A DNA stretch of 55,019 nt from FEN-1219 sp035644475 (GCA_035644475.1 DASQOL010000003.1:1-55019); one strand, 5' to 3'; counted from the stretch's first letter, positions 34,948-43,662 are shown. A program made the numbers and translations. Notes: generated by a model from the sequence alone, not told the origin.

Positions 34948-35610
34948 ATGATCGAGGCTGTCTTCTTCGACCTCGACGGCACGCTCTATGACCGCGACGC
35001 GCTCGCGGCCGCGCTCGTCGGCGAGCAATACGACGCGTTCGCCCGCGATCTCGCCGCCGTGCCGAAAGACGTCTTCGTGCGCCGCGCGCTCGAGATGGAC
35101 GACCACGGCCACGGCGAGAAGTCGGAAGGCTACGCGCGGCTCGTGCGCGAGTGGGGCCTGCCCGCTGCGCTCGCCGAGTGGCTCGTGGAGTACTTCTGGA
35201 CGAGCTACGACCGGCACTGCACGTTGTCGGACGACACGCGCGAGACGCTCGCGACGCTGCGCGCGCACGGCAAGAAGCTCGCGGTCATCACGAACGGCGG
35301 CGCAGCGCGTCAGGCGCAGAAGCTCGCCGCCCTCGGTCTCGCCGATGCGTTGGACGCCGTGCTGATCTCGGGCGCCGAGGGCGTGCGCAAGCCCGATGCC
35401 GAGATCTTCCGCCGCGCGCTAGAGCGCTGCCGCGTCGGAGCGGCGGAGACGATCTTCGTGGGCGACAACCCCGAGGCCGACATCGCCGGCGCGCTCGGCG
35501 CGGGCCTCGGCGCGATCTGGAAGCACGTGCCGTATTGGCGGCTCGAGTCGCCCGGCGTGCCGGTCGTGCACAGCCTGCGCGAGATCCTGCCTCTCTGCCT
35601 CGGAAAATAG
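34948..35610 (+). CDS. HAD-IA family hydrolase (YjjG/pyrophosphatase-like)
   Basis: A 220-aa phosphatase: motif I FFDLDGTLYD, a helical cap at about 15-90, motif II VITNG, motif III Lys in GVRKPDAEIF, and motif IV VGDNPEADI. It probably acts on a nucleotide or sugar phosphate. The last codons and the TAG stop (GGAAAATAG) belong to a copy of the intergenic palindromic repeat, so the native C-terminus may have been replaced. Confidence 0.9.
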   Translation: MIEAVFFDLDGTLYDRDALAAALVGEQYDAFARDLAAVPKDVFVRRALEMDDHGHGEKSEGYARLVREWGLPAALAEWLVEYFWTSYDRHCTLSDDTRETLATLRAHGKKLAVITNGGAARQAQKLAALGLADALDAVLISGAEGVRKPDAEIFRRALERCRVGAAETIFVGDNPEADIAGALGAGLGAIWKHVPYWRLESPGVPVVHSLREILPLCLGK

Positions 35611-35715
35611 GGACATGTTGCCTTTTCGGTTGGCGCACACGGCCCACGGAAACGTAACATGTCCCTGTTTTTCACTCCGCGGACCGCCGAAAGCCAACAT
35701 GTCCCCATTTTTCGC
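35603..35715. repeat. Palindromic repeat, AGGGACATGTT family (copy 2, with an extra half)
   Basis: A left arm GAAAATAGGGACATGTTG (35603-35620) is followed by two right arms, AACATGTCCCTGTTTTTC (about 35656-35673) and CCAACATGTCCCCATTTTTC (about 35694-35713). It supplies the HAD gene's stop codon and ends two bases before the start codon of the PurM-like gene. Confidence 0.86.
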
Positions 35716-36738
35716 ATGAAGTACCGCGTCGACATCGACGTCGCCAACGACACCAAGGCCGGGCTGTCGGCCGTCATCGACGGCAAGGACGCGCGCGTGC
35801 TGAACAAGGTCGGCGCGTTCTCGTCGCTGTTCGCGCTCGAGGCGCGCCGTTACCGCGATCCGGTGCTCGTGCTCAAGACCGAGGAGCCCGGCAGCAAGCA
35901 GGTGCTCGCGTTCAAGCACGACCGCATCGAGTCGGTGTGCTACGACATGATCAACCACTTGATCAACGACTGCGTCGTGATGGGCGCCGAGCCGCTTGCG
36001 GTGCAAGACCTGATCATCTGCGGCCACATGGAGAAGAGCGCCATCACGCGAATCGTGAGCGCCTGCGCCGCCGCGTCGGCGGCGCAGGGCTGTGCGCTCA
36101 CCGGCGGCGAGACCACCGAGCAGCCCGACGTCGTCGCGAGCGGCGTCTACGTCTTGGGCTCGAGCATAGTCGGCGTCGTCGAGCGCGACAAAGTCATCGA
36201 CGGCTCGAAGATCCGGCGCGGCGACGTGGTGATCGCGCTCGCTTCGTCGGGCCCGCACACGAACGGCTACACGCTGATCCGCGACCTCTTGAAGCGCACG
36301 CCGGCGCTCGCCGACGAGCAGGTGGGCGGCACGACGTTCCTCGACGCGGTGCTCGAGCCGCATCGCTGCTACTACCAGTCGCTCAAGGGCCTGTTCCCGC
36401 GCGCGGTCGTAACCGGGCTCGCGCACATCACCGGCGGCGGCATCCGCGAGAACCTGGACCGGATCCTCCCCCACGGCCTCGACGCGAGCATCGACCTCGG
36501 CCTGTATCAGACGCCGGCCGTCTTCGATCGGATCCGCCGCGCGGCCGGGTCGAGCGCGGCCGACATGCTCCGCGCGTTCAATCTCGGCGTCGGGCTCGCG
36601 CTCGTGTGCAGGGAGCGCAACGCCGACGCCGTGCTCGAGCACCTGAACGGCGCCGGCGAGCACGCGTATGCGATCGGCGAGATCGTCGCGGGCAGCGGCG
36701 TCGTGCAGTGCCGTGGCGAAGTTCGGTACGCGAGCTAG
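35716..36738 (+). CDS. Divergent AIR synthase (PurM)-like protein
   Basis: A 340-aa protein that aligns over its full length with PurM, the enzyme that closes the imidazole ring in purine synthesis. Conserved parts include NDCVVMGAEPL, LTGGETTEQPD, VIDGSKIRRGDVVIALASSGPHTNGY, HITGGGIRENLDRILP and FNLGVGLALV. The N-terminal glycine loop that is GTDGVGTKL in ordinary PurM reads LKTEEPGSKQ, so the phosphate-binding Asp and Gly residues are changed. It may be a paralogue with another substrate or a lineage-specific PurM. It starts at the ATG just after a repeat and is 15 bases ahead of pdxJ. Confidence 0.8.
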   Translation: MKYRVDIDVANDTKAGLSAVIDGKDARVLNKVGAFSSLFALEARRYRDPVLVLKTEEPGSKQVLAFKHDRIESVCYDMINHLINDCVVMGAEPLAVQDLIICGHMEKSAITRIVSACAAASAAQGCALTGGETTEQPDVVASGVYVLGSSIVGVVERDKVIDGSKIRRGDVVIALASSGPHTNGYTLIRDLLKRTPALADEQVGGTTFLDAVLEPHRCYYQSLKGLFPRAVVTGLAHITGGGIRENLDRILPHGLDASIDLGLYQTPAVFDRIRRAAGSSAADMLRAFNLGVGLALVCRERNADAVLEHLNGAGEHAYAIGEIVAGSGVVQCRGEVRYAS

Positions 36739-36753
36739 CGGCGGCGCCCCGCG

Positions 36754-37512
<759 letters not shown>

Positions 37513-37514
37513 CG

Positions 37515-38051
37515 ATTCCTTCTTCTCGCTGCCGAGCGCTGGCCGACCTTTACCGAAGTACGTCCAGGAGGAGTTCGCGGCGTACCTGAAGTGCGGTCGC
37601 CTCGAGCACGGTTTTCTGCGCGTGCGCTGCGAGGACTGTCAGGCCGAGAAGCTCGTCGCGTTCAGTTGCAAACGCCGCGGCTTCTGCCCCTCCTGCGGCG
37701 CCCGGCGGATGACGGACAGCGCCGCGCTCCTGGGCCGACGAAGTGTTACCCAAGAAACCGCTACGCCAGTGGGTGCTGTCGCTGCCGTTGGCGTTGCGGT
37801 TCCTATTGGCCACGGACCCGAGGACGCTGACGCAGGTGCTCGGGATCATCTATCGAACGATCTCGGCACACATTCTCAAGAAGGTGCGGCTGACGCGCGG
37901 GAGTGGTGCGACGGGCGCCGTGACGCTGATCCAGAGATTTGGGTCTGCGCTCAATCTCAATATTCACCTCCACATGCTGGTGCTCGACGGCGCGTACCTC
38001 GTCGACACCGAGCCACCGGTGTTCTGCCGGATCGCTACGACATCTCCGGCA
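37515..38051 (+). pseudogene. IS91-family (Y2) transposase remnant
   Basis: The reading starts DSFFSLPSAGRPLPKYVQEE, passes the zinc-finger region CxxC...CKRRGFCPSCGARR, and continues to DSAALL near 37730. It then needs a frameshift to DEVLPKKPLRQWVLSLP and NIHLHMLVLDGAYL before ending near 38050. The HLHMLVLDG stretch holds the His-hydrophobic-His metal site of HUH enzymes. The 5' start and the catalytic-Tyr 3' half are missing. It is a dead, truncated fragment abutting pdxJ. Confidence 0.9.
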
Positions 38052-38408
38052 AGCCGCCGGCGACGATCGAGTGGGAGTAGCCGACTCATACGCAGAACTC
38101 ATTATTCTATATTCTATTAGCCGTATGGCGACAAGGCGCGCTGGTCGGTCGCAACGGCCCACTGGTTTTCCGAGTCGTCATACCCAACCAAGTTCGCGAC
38201 TAGAGCTTGGTCGACACTCCCTGCCAATCTCTAGGTCTCGCAGTTGCGAATGTTAGTTGGTGGTGCTACGTTCGCGCGACCTCGAAGCGAGAAGAGCGAC
38301 GCTTGTCGCGCACCGCGGGGCAACGGGGAGAAGACAAATGGAGCAGATCACCGCACGTGATCCGATCAACTTCTGCCGTATGCCCGTAACAATTTAAAGC
38401 GGAAACAG
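38052..38408. other. Lower-GC spacer between transposase remnant and lipoprotein gene
   Basis: This stretch has no convincing gene. It includes an AT-rich run (CATTATTCTATATTCTATTA near 38100) unlike the rest of the window. A possible 19-codon ORF with a ribosome site lies at 38338-38397 and is listed separately. No inverted repeats that would mark an insertion-sequence end were found. Confidence 0.6.
38338..38397 (+). CDS. Possible 19-aa leader peptide
   Basis: ATG at 38338 is preceded by GGGGAGAAGACAA, a good ribosome site, and the frame (MEQITARDPINF...) stops with TAA 12 bases before the GTG of the next gene. It could be a leader peptide, or the start of a gene cut off by mutation. Nothing but spacing and the ribosome site supports it. 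Confidence 0.25.
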   Translation: MEQITARDPINFCRMPVTI

Positions 38409-39425
38409 GTGGTGTCGTCCCAGTCGGTGTCGAGGCGCGTCGGTACACGATGCGCTCGCGCGATCTGGTTGGCATGCGCCTTTCTCGGAGCAGCGATCTT
38501 GGTCGAGTGCGGTAGAGCTGGAGCGGGTCCGCCGATCACGGATTCCGGCGTGTGGGCCGATAGTCGCTCCATGACGACCTGGCTCTCCGACGAGGAAGTT
38601 GCGTTCAAGGGCAGTGGGCCCGGCGAGCCGGGACATACCTCCACCATCGCAATCTGGAATCTGGCCAAGGGCGTTCGTACTTACCGCGAGAACGTTCGAA
38701 CCTTGTGCGCAGCCAATGGCACTCTCGCGTACATGCTCGACGTCGACGAGAGAACGGCGTTCTTCGGTACACCCGGTCAGGAAGCGCCCATCGACTACCG
38801 TCGCGTGAGTAGCGTCACGTGTCAGCTTCGAACTGACGAAGCGGATCGCGACCGCGATATCGTGCCTTTGCCTTCGGAGCACGGTTCGCTGGACCGTGGT
38901 CCCCTCGGCGGTGTTCAGCGCATGGACAACACGCCTGTTCGCCTCCTCAACAAGAGCGCTTCATCGCCGATCGAGATCGGGCTCAATCATTGGGACACGG
39001 CAGGAATTGCCCATTACGCGTTCAAGAGCGCGTATCTCATCAACAGCCAATACTACGATCCGGCGAGAAGGATGACATCGAGTCCCTGGCCGGCCGGCAT
39101 GCCGCGCCCGCTGTGGTGGATGACGCCAGACGGCACAGTCACGCGGTACCAAGTGACAGCGCCATGGAATCAGTTCAACGAGTACTTCGCCACGCGAGAG
39201 GGCTTCGTGGCCGTCGGAACCGATCCGCGAAAGTCCGGGGCCAGGTTTCCCCGGGATGCGGCTGTCTTTCTCCTGCGCCCGGATGGTTCTGCTGAGACGC
39301 TGCTGCAAGGTGAAGCGCACGCCGTCGCGATTTCTCCGAGTGGCTGCGCTGTCGCTTTCGTGTACGTCGAAGCACCGGGTAAGTACAGCTCTTCCAGGCT
39401 CAAGGTCCTGAGGGTGTGTTCCTAG
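38409..39425 (+). CDS. Hypothetical lipoprotein-like protein, 338 aa
   Basis: Unknown family. The hydrophobic N-terminus (IWLACAFLGAAILVECGRAG) ends in a possible lipobox LVEC near residue 34. The remainder is beta-rich with repeated short strands and turns (STIAIWNLAKGVRTYREN, AVFLLRPDGSAETLLQGEAHAVAISPSGCAVAFVYVE). This recalls a TolB-like or other beta-propeller. The start is one of two adjacent GTG codons (38409 or 38412). Base composition is less GC-rich than in neighbouring genes, and it sits between two broken genes, so horizontal gain is likely. Confidence 0.65.
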   Translation: MVSSQSVSRRVGTRCARAIWLACAFLGAAILVECGRAGAGPPITDSGVWADSRSMTTWLSDEEVAFKGSGPGEPGHTSTIAIWNLAKGVRTYRENVRTLCAANGTLAYMLDVDERTAFFGTPGQEAPIDYRRVSSVTCQLRTDEADRDRDIVPLPSEHGSLDRGPLGGVQRMDNTPVRLLNKSASSPIEIGLNHWDTAGIAHYAFKSAYLINSQYYDPARRMTSSPWPAGMPRPLWWMTPDGTVTRYQVTAPWNQFNEYFATREGFVAVGTDPRKSGARFPRDAAVFLLRPDGSAETLLQGEAHAVAISPSGCAVAFVYVEAPGKYSSSRLKVLRVCS

Positions 39426-39475
39426 CGCACCACTCTTACTCAACAGGCAATGGAACATTTATAAGGAAGAAGACC

Positions 39476-40047
39476 ATGCCGACCGATCCGAGAAGCCTCG
39501 CCGAAGCCAGCGCCGCCGTATACAACTACGGTTCTTCCATCACTCCTCCGGCCGGTTACGCGGCGATTCACGAGACCAACGACCCGAATTCGGGATTCCA
39601 TGGCGTGGTCTTCTTCAACGAGACGACGAACGAATACATCGCCGCGGTCACCGGCACGGAGTCGGCCGCCAGCGATTCCTACGCCGACATGAATCTCGGC
39701 ATTCCTCAGCACATTCGGCGTTGGGTGGACAGGCTTTCGAGGAATGGATCGAGAACAACGTGCCGGAGGAAAGTCCGCTGCACGTCACGGGTCACAGTCT
39801 GGGCGGCGCGCTTGCGCAGTATCTCGCGTATGACCTAGCGGAGAACGCGAACCGGCAACTCGATCTCGCGACGTTTAACGCGCTCGGCGGCCTGAAGGGC
39901 GAGCAGGATATGTCGGGCCAGTCATTCGACCCCGACCGCCTGGCCAACGTCGACGCTGCCAATTACACGAATGCGCAGGATGGAGTGAGTCGTCTTGGTG
40001 ACGGTCACCTAGGTGGCAATGTCGTACAGGTCGATGCCAACGCCTAA
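39476..40047 (+). pseudogene. Lipase class 3-like gene with a frameshift
   Basis: AAGGAAG precedes the ATG at 39476. The first frame (ADMNLGIPQH...) fits the N-terminal half of a class 3 lipase. Around 39700-39725 the match moves to another frame (GGQAFEEWIENN), which then shows the nucleophile elbow VTGHSLGGALAQYLAYDLA. DGHLGG near the end may supply the His. The gene ends at 40047, shorter than many relatives. It is either a pseudogene or a sequencing error at one base. Confidence 0.8.
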
Positions 40048-40174
40048 GTGCGACATGCACGAAGTGACAGGTAGTTGACTGTCCCCGCGCGCGCCGCGGC
40101 GTAAGCTGTGCTCATCCGGGCCGCAGACGCCCGGCGCAAACGCGAGCGCGCAACCACACGACTCGGAGGCGGCC

Positions 40175-41887
40175 ATGGCGGGCGAGTTCCAGGTCTCGGG
40201 CAAGAACACGGCGGCGCCCTTCACCCTCAAGCTGCATCGCGGCGACGGCATGACGCTGCTCGCGATGAACTGGAAGAAGGACAAGCCGCCCACCGACTTC
40301 GTCGGCTTCGCGATCGAGTACAAAGAACCCAAGGGCGACCGGTTCTACGCACTCCCGAACCGCCTGTCGTTCCCGAAGGCCGGCGACCAGGTGAACCCGA
40401 ACATCCTGTCGACGCGCCTGTCGCCGATCCAGAAGTTTCGCTGGGTGCACTTTCCGCGCAACGCCGATCTCGACGGCCCGTTCCTCTATCGCGTGACGCC
40501 CGTGTTCATGAACGCGCAGGACGTGCTGAGCTACGGCATATCCCAGGAGGTCGCGATCGAGCTGCGCCGCGAGACGTATCCCGGCAAGCTCAACGTCACC
40601 TTCACGCGCGGCTTCGTGTCGTCGCAGGCGTTCGTCGACCGTTTCGAGTCGAAGGGCAAGATCTCCACGCTGCTGCCGGCCAAGGCTGCCGACGGGCTCG
40701 GGTTCGTGCCCACGCATCCGCTCACGAAGGAGGCGCTCGAGTGGATGGGCTTCGAGGCGCGGGCCGCGATCCTCGAGGTGCTCGACAAGGCGATCGCGGA
40801 CAAGAGCGCGAAGGTGCGCGTCGTCGCCTACGACTTGAACGAGCCCGACATCGTGAGCCGCCTCGAGAAGCTCGGCGCGCGTCTGCGAGTCATCGTGGAC
40901 GACTCCGACGATCACGGCGAGGCCGGCTCCGCCGAGACGGCGGCGGCGGCGCGCCTCGTGGCCTCGGCCGGCGCCGCGAACGTGAAGCGCCAGAAGATGG
41001 GCAAGCTCCAGCACAACAAGACGATCGTCGTCGAAGGTCCGAAGGGCCGGATCGTGGTGTGCGGGTCGACCAACTTTTCCTGGCGCGGCCTCTTCGTGCA
41101 GGCGAACAACGCCCTCGTGCTGCACGGCGCGAAGGCGATCAAGCCGTTCGCGGACGCGTTCGAGAACTACTGGAATCTCGACGCGCGAGGCTTCGGCGCG
41201 TCTGCGTCCACGCAGCTGATCCCGCTCGGGCTCTCCGACCTGAACGTGAGCGTGGCGTTCTCGCCGCACGGGGCGCCGACGGCCCTGCTTGCGAAGATCG
41301 CCGAGGACATCAAGACGAAGGCGACGTCGAGCGTGTTCTACTCGCTCGCGTTTCTGTTCCAGACCGAGGGGCCGATCAAGGAGGCGATCAAGAAGGTCAC
41401 CGACGACCCGGCGATCTTCGTCTACGGCATCTCGGACAAGAAGGTCGGCGGTCTCGACGTGCAGAAGCCGGACGGCAACGTGGAGCCCGTGTTCGCGTCC
41501 GAGCTCGGCAAGGGCGTGCCGGAGCCGTTCAAGTCGGAGCCGTCGGGCGGCTTCGGCACGCGGATGCACCACAAGTTCGTGGTGATCGACTTCGACAAGC
41601 CGAGCGCGCGCGTGTACATGGGCTCATACAATTTCTCGGATCCCGCCGACACGAAGAACGGCGAGAATCTGCTGCTGATCAAGAACCGCCGGATCGCGGT
41701 GTCGTACATGATCGAGGCCCTGCGGATCTTCGATCACTATCACTTCCGCGTGGCGGAGAAAGAGGCGAAGGCCGACAAGAAACCATTCGCGCTCCGGAAA
41801 CCGCCGCGCAACCCCGGCGAGAAGCCGTGGTGGTCGGAGTCCTACACGAGCCCGAGCAAGATCCGCGATCGCCAGATCTTCGCTTAA
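40175..41887 (+). CDS. Phospholipase D-like domain protein
   Basis: A 570-aa protein with two HKD half-sites. The first, HNKTIVVE with GSTNFS, is at about 281-300; the second, HHKFVVID with GSYNFSD, is at about 465-490. In the first the usual Asp of HxKx4D is Glu. Residues 1-130 form a separate beta-rich N-terminal domain (FVGFAIEYKEPKGDRFYALPN) outside the PLD core. No signal peptide is present, so it probably acts on cytoplasmic phosphodiesters, lipids or nucleic acid. GGAGG lies nine bases before the ATG. Function beyond phosphodiester chemistry is not known. Confidence 0.87.
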   Translation: MAGEFQVSGKNTAAPFTLKLHRGDGMTLLAMNWKKDKPPTDFVGFAIEYKEPKGDRFYALPNRLSFPKAGDQVNPNILSTRLSPIQKFRWVHFPRNADLDGPFLYRVTPVFMNAQDVLSYGISQEVAIELRRETYPGKLNVTFTRGFVSSQAFVDRFESKGKISTLLPAKAADGLGFVPTHPLTKEALEWMGFEARAAILEVLDKAIADKSAKVRVVAYDLNEPDIVSRLEKLGARLRVIVDDSDDHGEAGSAETAAAARLVASAGAANVKRQKMGKLQHNKTIVVEGPKGRIVVCGSTNFSWRGLFVQANNALVLHGAKAIKPFADAFENYWNLDARGFGASASTQLIPLGLSDLNVSVAFSPHGAPTALLAKIAEDIKTKATSSVFYSLAFLFQTEGPIKEAIKKVTDDPAIFVYGISDKKVGGLDVQKPDGNVEPVFASELGKGVPEPFKSEPSGGFGTRMHHKFVVIDFDKPSARVYMGSYNFSDPADTKNGENLLLIKNRRIAVSYMIEALRIFDHYHFRVAEKEAKADKKPFALRKPPRNPGEKPWWSESYTSPSKIRDRQIFA

Positions 41888-42064
41888 GGTCAGACCTTGG
41901 GGTCGGACCAGGGTCAGACCAGGGTCAGATCCCGGGGACAGGCTTGCCCCGCCGTGGCGCTCGTCGCGCCGAATGCCATAATCCGCCGCGTTAGGGTCAG
42001 ACCCCGGGGCCAGAGCCGTAGCGCACTGACCGGGCCGGGTCTGGCCCTGGGGTCTGACCCTAGG
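41886..42064. repeat. Palindromic repeat array, GGGTCTGACCC family (copy 2)
   Basis: At least six versions of GGGTCAGACC or its complement occur: a left cluster at 41886-41930 and a right cluster at 41993-42063 ending GGGTCTGACCCTAGG. Between them is a non-repetitive stretch with CATAAT at 41977-41982 that could be a -10 element. It begins at the PLD stop codon and ends nine bases before the next start. Confidence 0.85.
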
Positions 42065-42072
42065 AGTGCGCG

Positions 42073-42169
42073 ATGTCGCAGACCGCAGCTTGGCTCGTGC
42101 TGATCGCTCGCGAGCATCGGCTTGATAGTCGCGGGCATCGTCGGCCTCAAGCTCGCGACACCCGCATGA
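42073..42169 (+). pseudogene. Small single-TM protein gene, frameshifted
   Basis: The ATG at 42073 opens MSQTAAWLVLI. One base further on, the next frame continues the hydrophobic segment (LASIGLIVAGIVGLKL) and stops in TGA at 42167-42169, where ATGA overlaps the start of the following gene. Joined, the two give a coherent 31-residue membrane peptide. As written, the gene needs a one-base shift near 42106. Confidence 0.4.
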
Positions 42170-42597
42170 CGCGCCCCGGGCCGACATTCTCGCGTGCCGT
42201 CGTGGTCGCGCTCGCCGCCGCGGCGGTCGTCGTCGCCGCCGTCGCACGCGCGCAGCATTTCGACGCGGCCCCCACGCACGCGCAGCTGCAAGAGCGCTTC
42301 GCCGAGCTGCGCGCCGCCAAGACACTGCGCGTCGACAGGCGACTGCGCTGGGAATACCGCTTCTCGAGCCCGGACGTGCGCGCGCTCGAGGCGCTCTCCG
42401 TTCTGCTCGTCGCCGACGACTACAAGATCGCGACGCTGCTCCCACCGCACGAGGGCGCACCTGCCGCGACATTGCGCGTCGTGCGCGTCGAGCAGCACAC
42501 GCCCGACAGCCTCGAGCAGCGCAGTGCGGAGCTCAGGCGCCGCGCGACGGTGCAGGGTGCGGCTTACGACGGCGTGGATGTCGGCAGGCCCGACTAG
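42166..42597 (+). CDS. RraB-like (RNase E inhibitor domain) protein with N-terminal TM
   Basis: A 143-aa protein. Residues 13-32 form a hydrophobic signal anchor (AVVVALAAAAVVVAAVA). The remainder resembles the RraB/ribonuclease E inhibitor fold: WEYRFSSPDVRALEALSVLL, ADDYKIATLL, and the end motif YDGVDVG. True RraB is cytosolic and acidic, so this exported or anchored relative may do something else. The ATG at 42166 is preferred because of the ATGA overlap; an ATG at 42073 in the same frame is open but unlike the family. Confidence 0.6.
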   Translation: MTRPGPTFSRAVVVALAAAAVVVAAVARAQHFDAAPTHAQLQERFAELRAAKTLRVDRRLRWEYRFSSPDVRALEALSVLLVADDYKIATLLPPHEGAPAATLRVVRVEQHTPDSLEQRSAELRRRATVQGAAYDGVDVGRPD

Positions 42598-42617
42598 CGG
42601 CAGCGAGCTCCACATCC

Positions 42618-42731
42618 GTGCAGCCGAGGGAGTTCCATATTCCGACCACTTGGCGTGTGAAAGGCGCGGCCGCGCGGGTCTACGAGACCTTGAGCAAGCC
42701 GCCCGAGCTCGCGAGCCGAGCGTCGCCGTGA
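42618..42731 (+). pseudogene. Truncated SRPBCC-family gene (N-terminal fragment)
   Basis: Beginning at GTG 42618, 37 codons read QPREFHIPTTWRVKGAAARV then YETLSKPPEL. This matches the first strand and helix of polyketide-cyclase/SRPBCC proteins, which usually run to about 150 residues. The frame then ends at TGA 42729-42731. GTGA at that point overlaps the start of the kinase gene. The rest of the domain appears to have been lost by deletion. Confidence 0.6.
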
Positions 42732-43585
42732 GCAAAGAGGTCAACCAACGGGTCGTCGAGCGCGCGCGGGCCTGGGGCGTGACGATCGAGCGCGCGGCCG
42801 CGACCGAGACGTCGGTGCTCGTCTACGGCAAGCGCGCCGGCAAGCCCGTCGTCATGAAGATCGCGAAGCACGCCGGCGACGAATGGCGCTCGGGCGAAGT
42901 CGCGGCCGCGTTCGAGGGTCGCGGCGTGGTGCGGGTCTACGAGCAGGTCGGCGGCGCGGCTCTGCTCGAGCACGTGCAGCCCGGCGAGCAGCTCGCAAGC
43001 GTCGCGCTCGCGGGCCGAGACGACGAGGCCACGGACATCCTCGCGGCCCTGATCGGCCGGATGTCGCCACGCGACCCGCCCACCGGCTGCCCCACGGTGG
43101 ACGAGTGGGGCACCGCCTTCGCGAACTATCTCGCGATCGGCGATGAGCGCGTGCCGCGCGAGCTCGTGGAGCCCGCGCAGCGGATCTACGCCGAGCTCTG
43201 TCTCACGCAACGCAACCCGGCGCTGCTGCACGGCGATCTCCAGCACTACAACGTGCTGCGCGACGACACGCGCGGCTGGCTCGCGATCGATCCCAAGGGG
43301 GTGATCGGCGAGCTCGAGTACGAGCTTGGCGCGATGCTGCGCAACTCGCTTGGGCTGCCGGAGTTGTCTACGCTCGAAGTCGCGGAACGGCGGCTCGAGC
43401 GGTTCGGCGCGGCGCTCGGCATCGACGTCGAGCGCGCGCGGGCATGGGGGTTCGCGCAGGCGGTGCTGTCGGCGATCTGGCTCATCCAGGATGGGCACGA
43501 GCTGCGCGCCGACGCGCCCGCGCTGCTGCTCGCGCGCGCGCTCGAGCAGTCCCCCGCTTTGCGCGCCGACTACTTGGAAAAATAG
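42728..43585 (+). CDS. Aminoglycoside/hydroxyurea antibiotic kinase-like protein (APH(6) type)
   Basis: A 285-aa kinase-like protein. The N-lobe has VVMKIAKHAGDEW with the ATP-binding Lys and GRGVVRVYEQ...ALLEHVQPGE. The C-lobe has the catalytic HGDLQHYNVL (about 168-177) and IDPKGVIGELEYELG with the metal-binding Asp (about 187). This is the APH(6)/hydroxyurea phosphotransferase pattern; chromosomal homologues often have unknown natural substrates. I start it at the GTG at 42728; the longer frame to 42194 crosses other genes. Its stop (GAAAAATAG) is part of a palindromic repeat. Confidence 0.85.
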   Translation: MSKEVNQRVVERARAWGVTIERAAATETSVLVYGKRAGKPVVMKIAKHAGDEWRSGEVAAAFEGRGVVRVYEQVGGAALLEHVQPGEQLASVALAGRDDEATDILAALIGRMSPRDPPTGCPTVDEWGTAFANYLAIGDERVPRELVEPAQRIYAELCLTQRNPALLHGDLQHYNVLRDDTRGWLAIDPKGVIGELEYELGAMLRNSLGLPELSTLEVAERRLERFGAALGIDVERARAWGFAQAVLSAIWLIQDGHELRADAPALLLARALEQSPALRADYLEK

Positions 43586-43662
43586 GGACATGTTTGATTT
43601 TTCGTCGTAGCGCGTGGGATCTCGACCGTCGCGACCGAAAAATCAAACATGTCCCTATTTTT
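43574..43662. repeat. Palindromic repeat, AGGGACATGTT family (copy 3)
   Basis: The left arm 43575-43602 (GAAAAATAGGGACATGTTTG...) and right arm 43634-43661 form a perfect 28-bp inverted repeat around a 31-base centre. It is the cleanest copy in the window and overlaps the last three codons of the kinase gene. Confidence 0.93.

Noticed and set aside
41886..42064. CRISPR array
   Set aside because: The units are short palindromes without regular spacers or cas genes nearby. They fit a REP-like family instead.
42194..42727. A long N-terminal extension of the antibiotic-kinase-like protein
   Set aside because: It overlaps the RraB-like gene and the SRPBCC fragment in another frame and is Arg/Ser-rich. 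The kinase fold begins after 42728.
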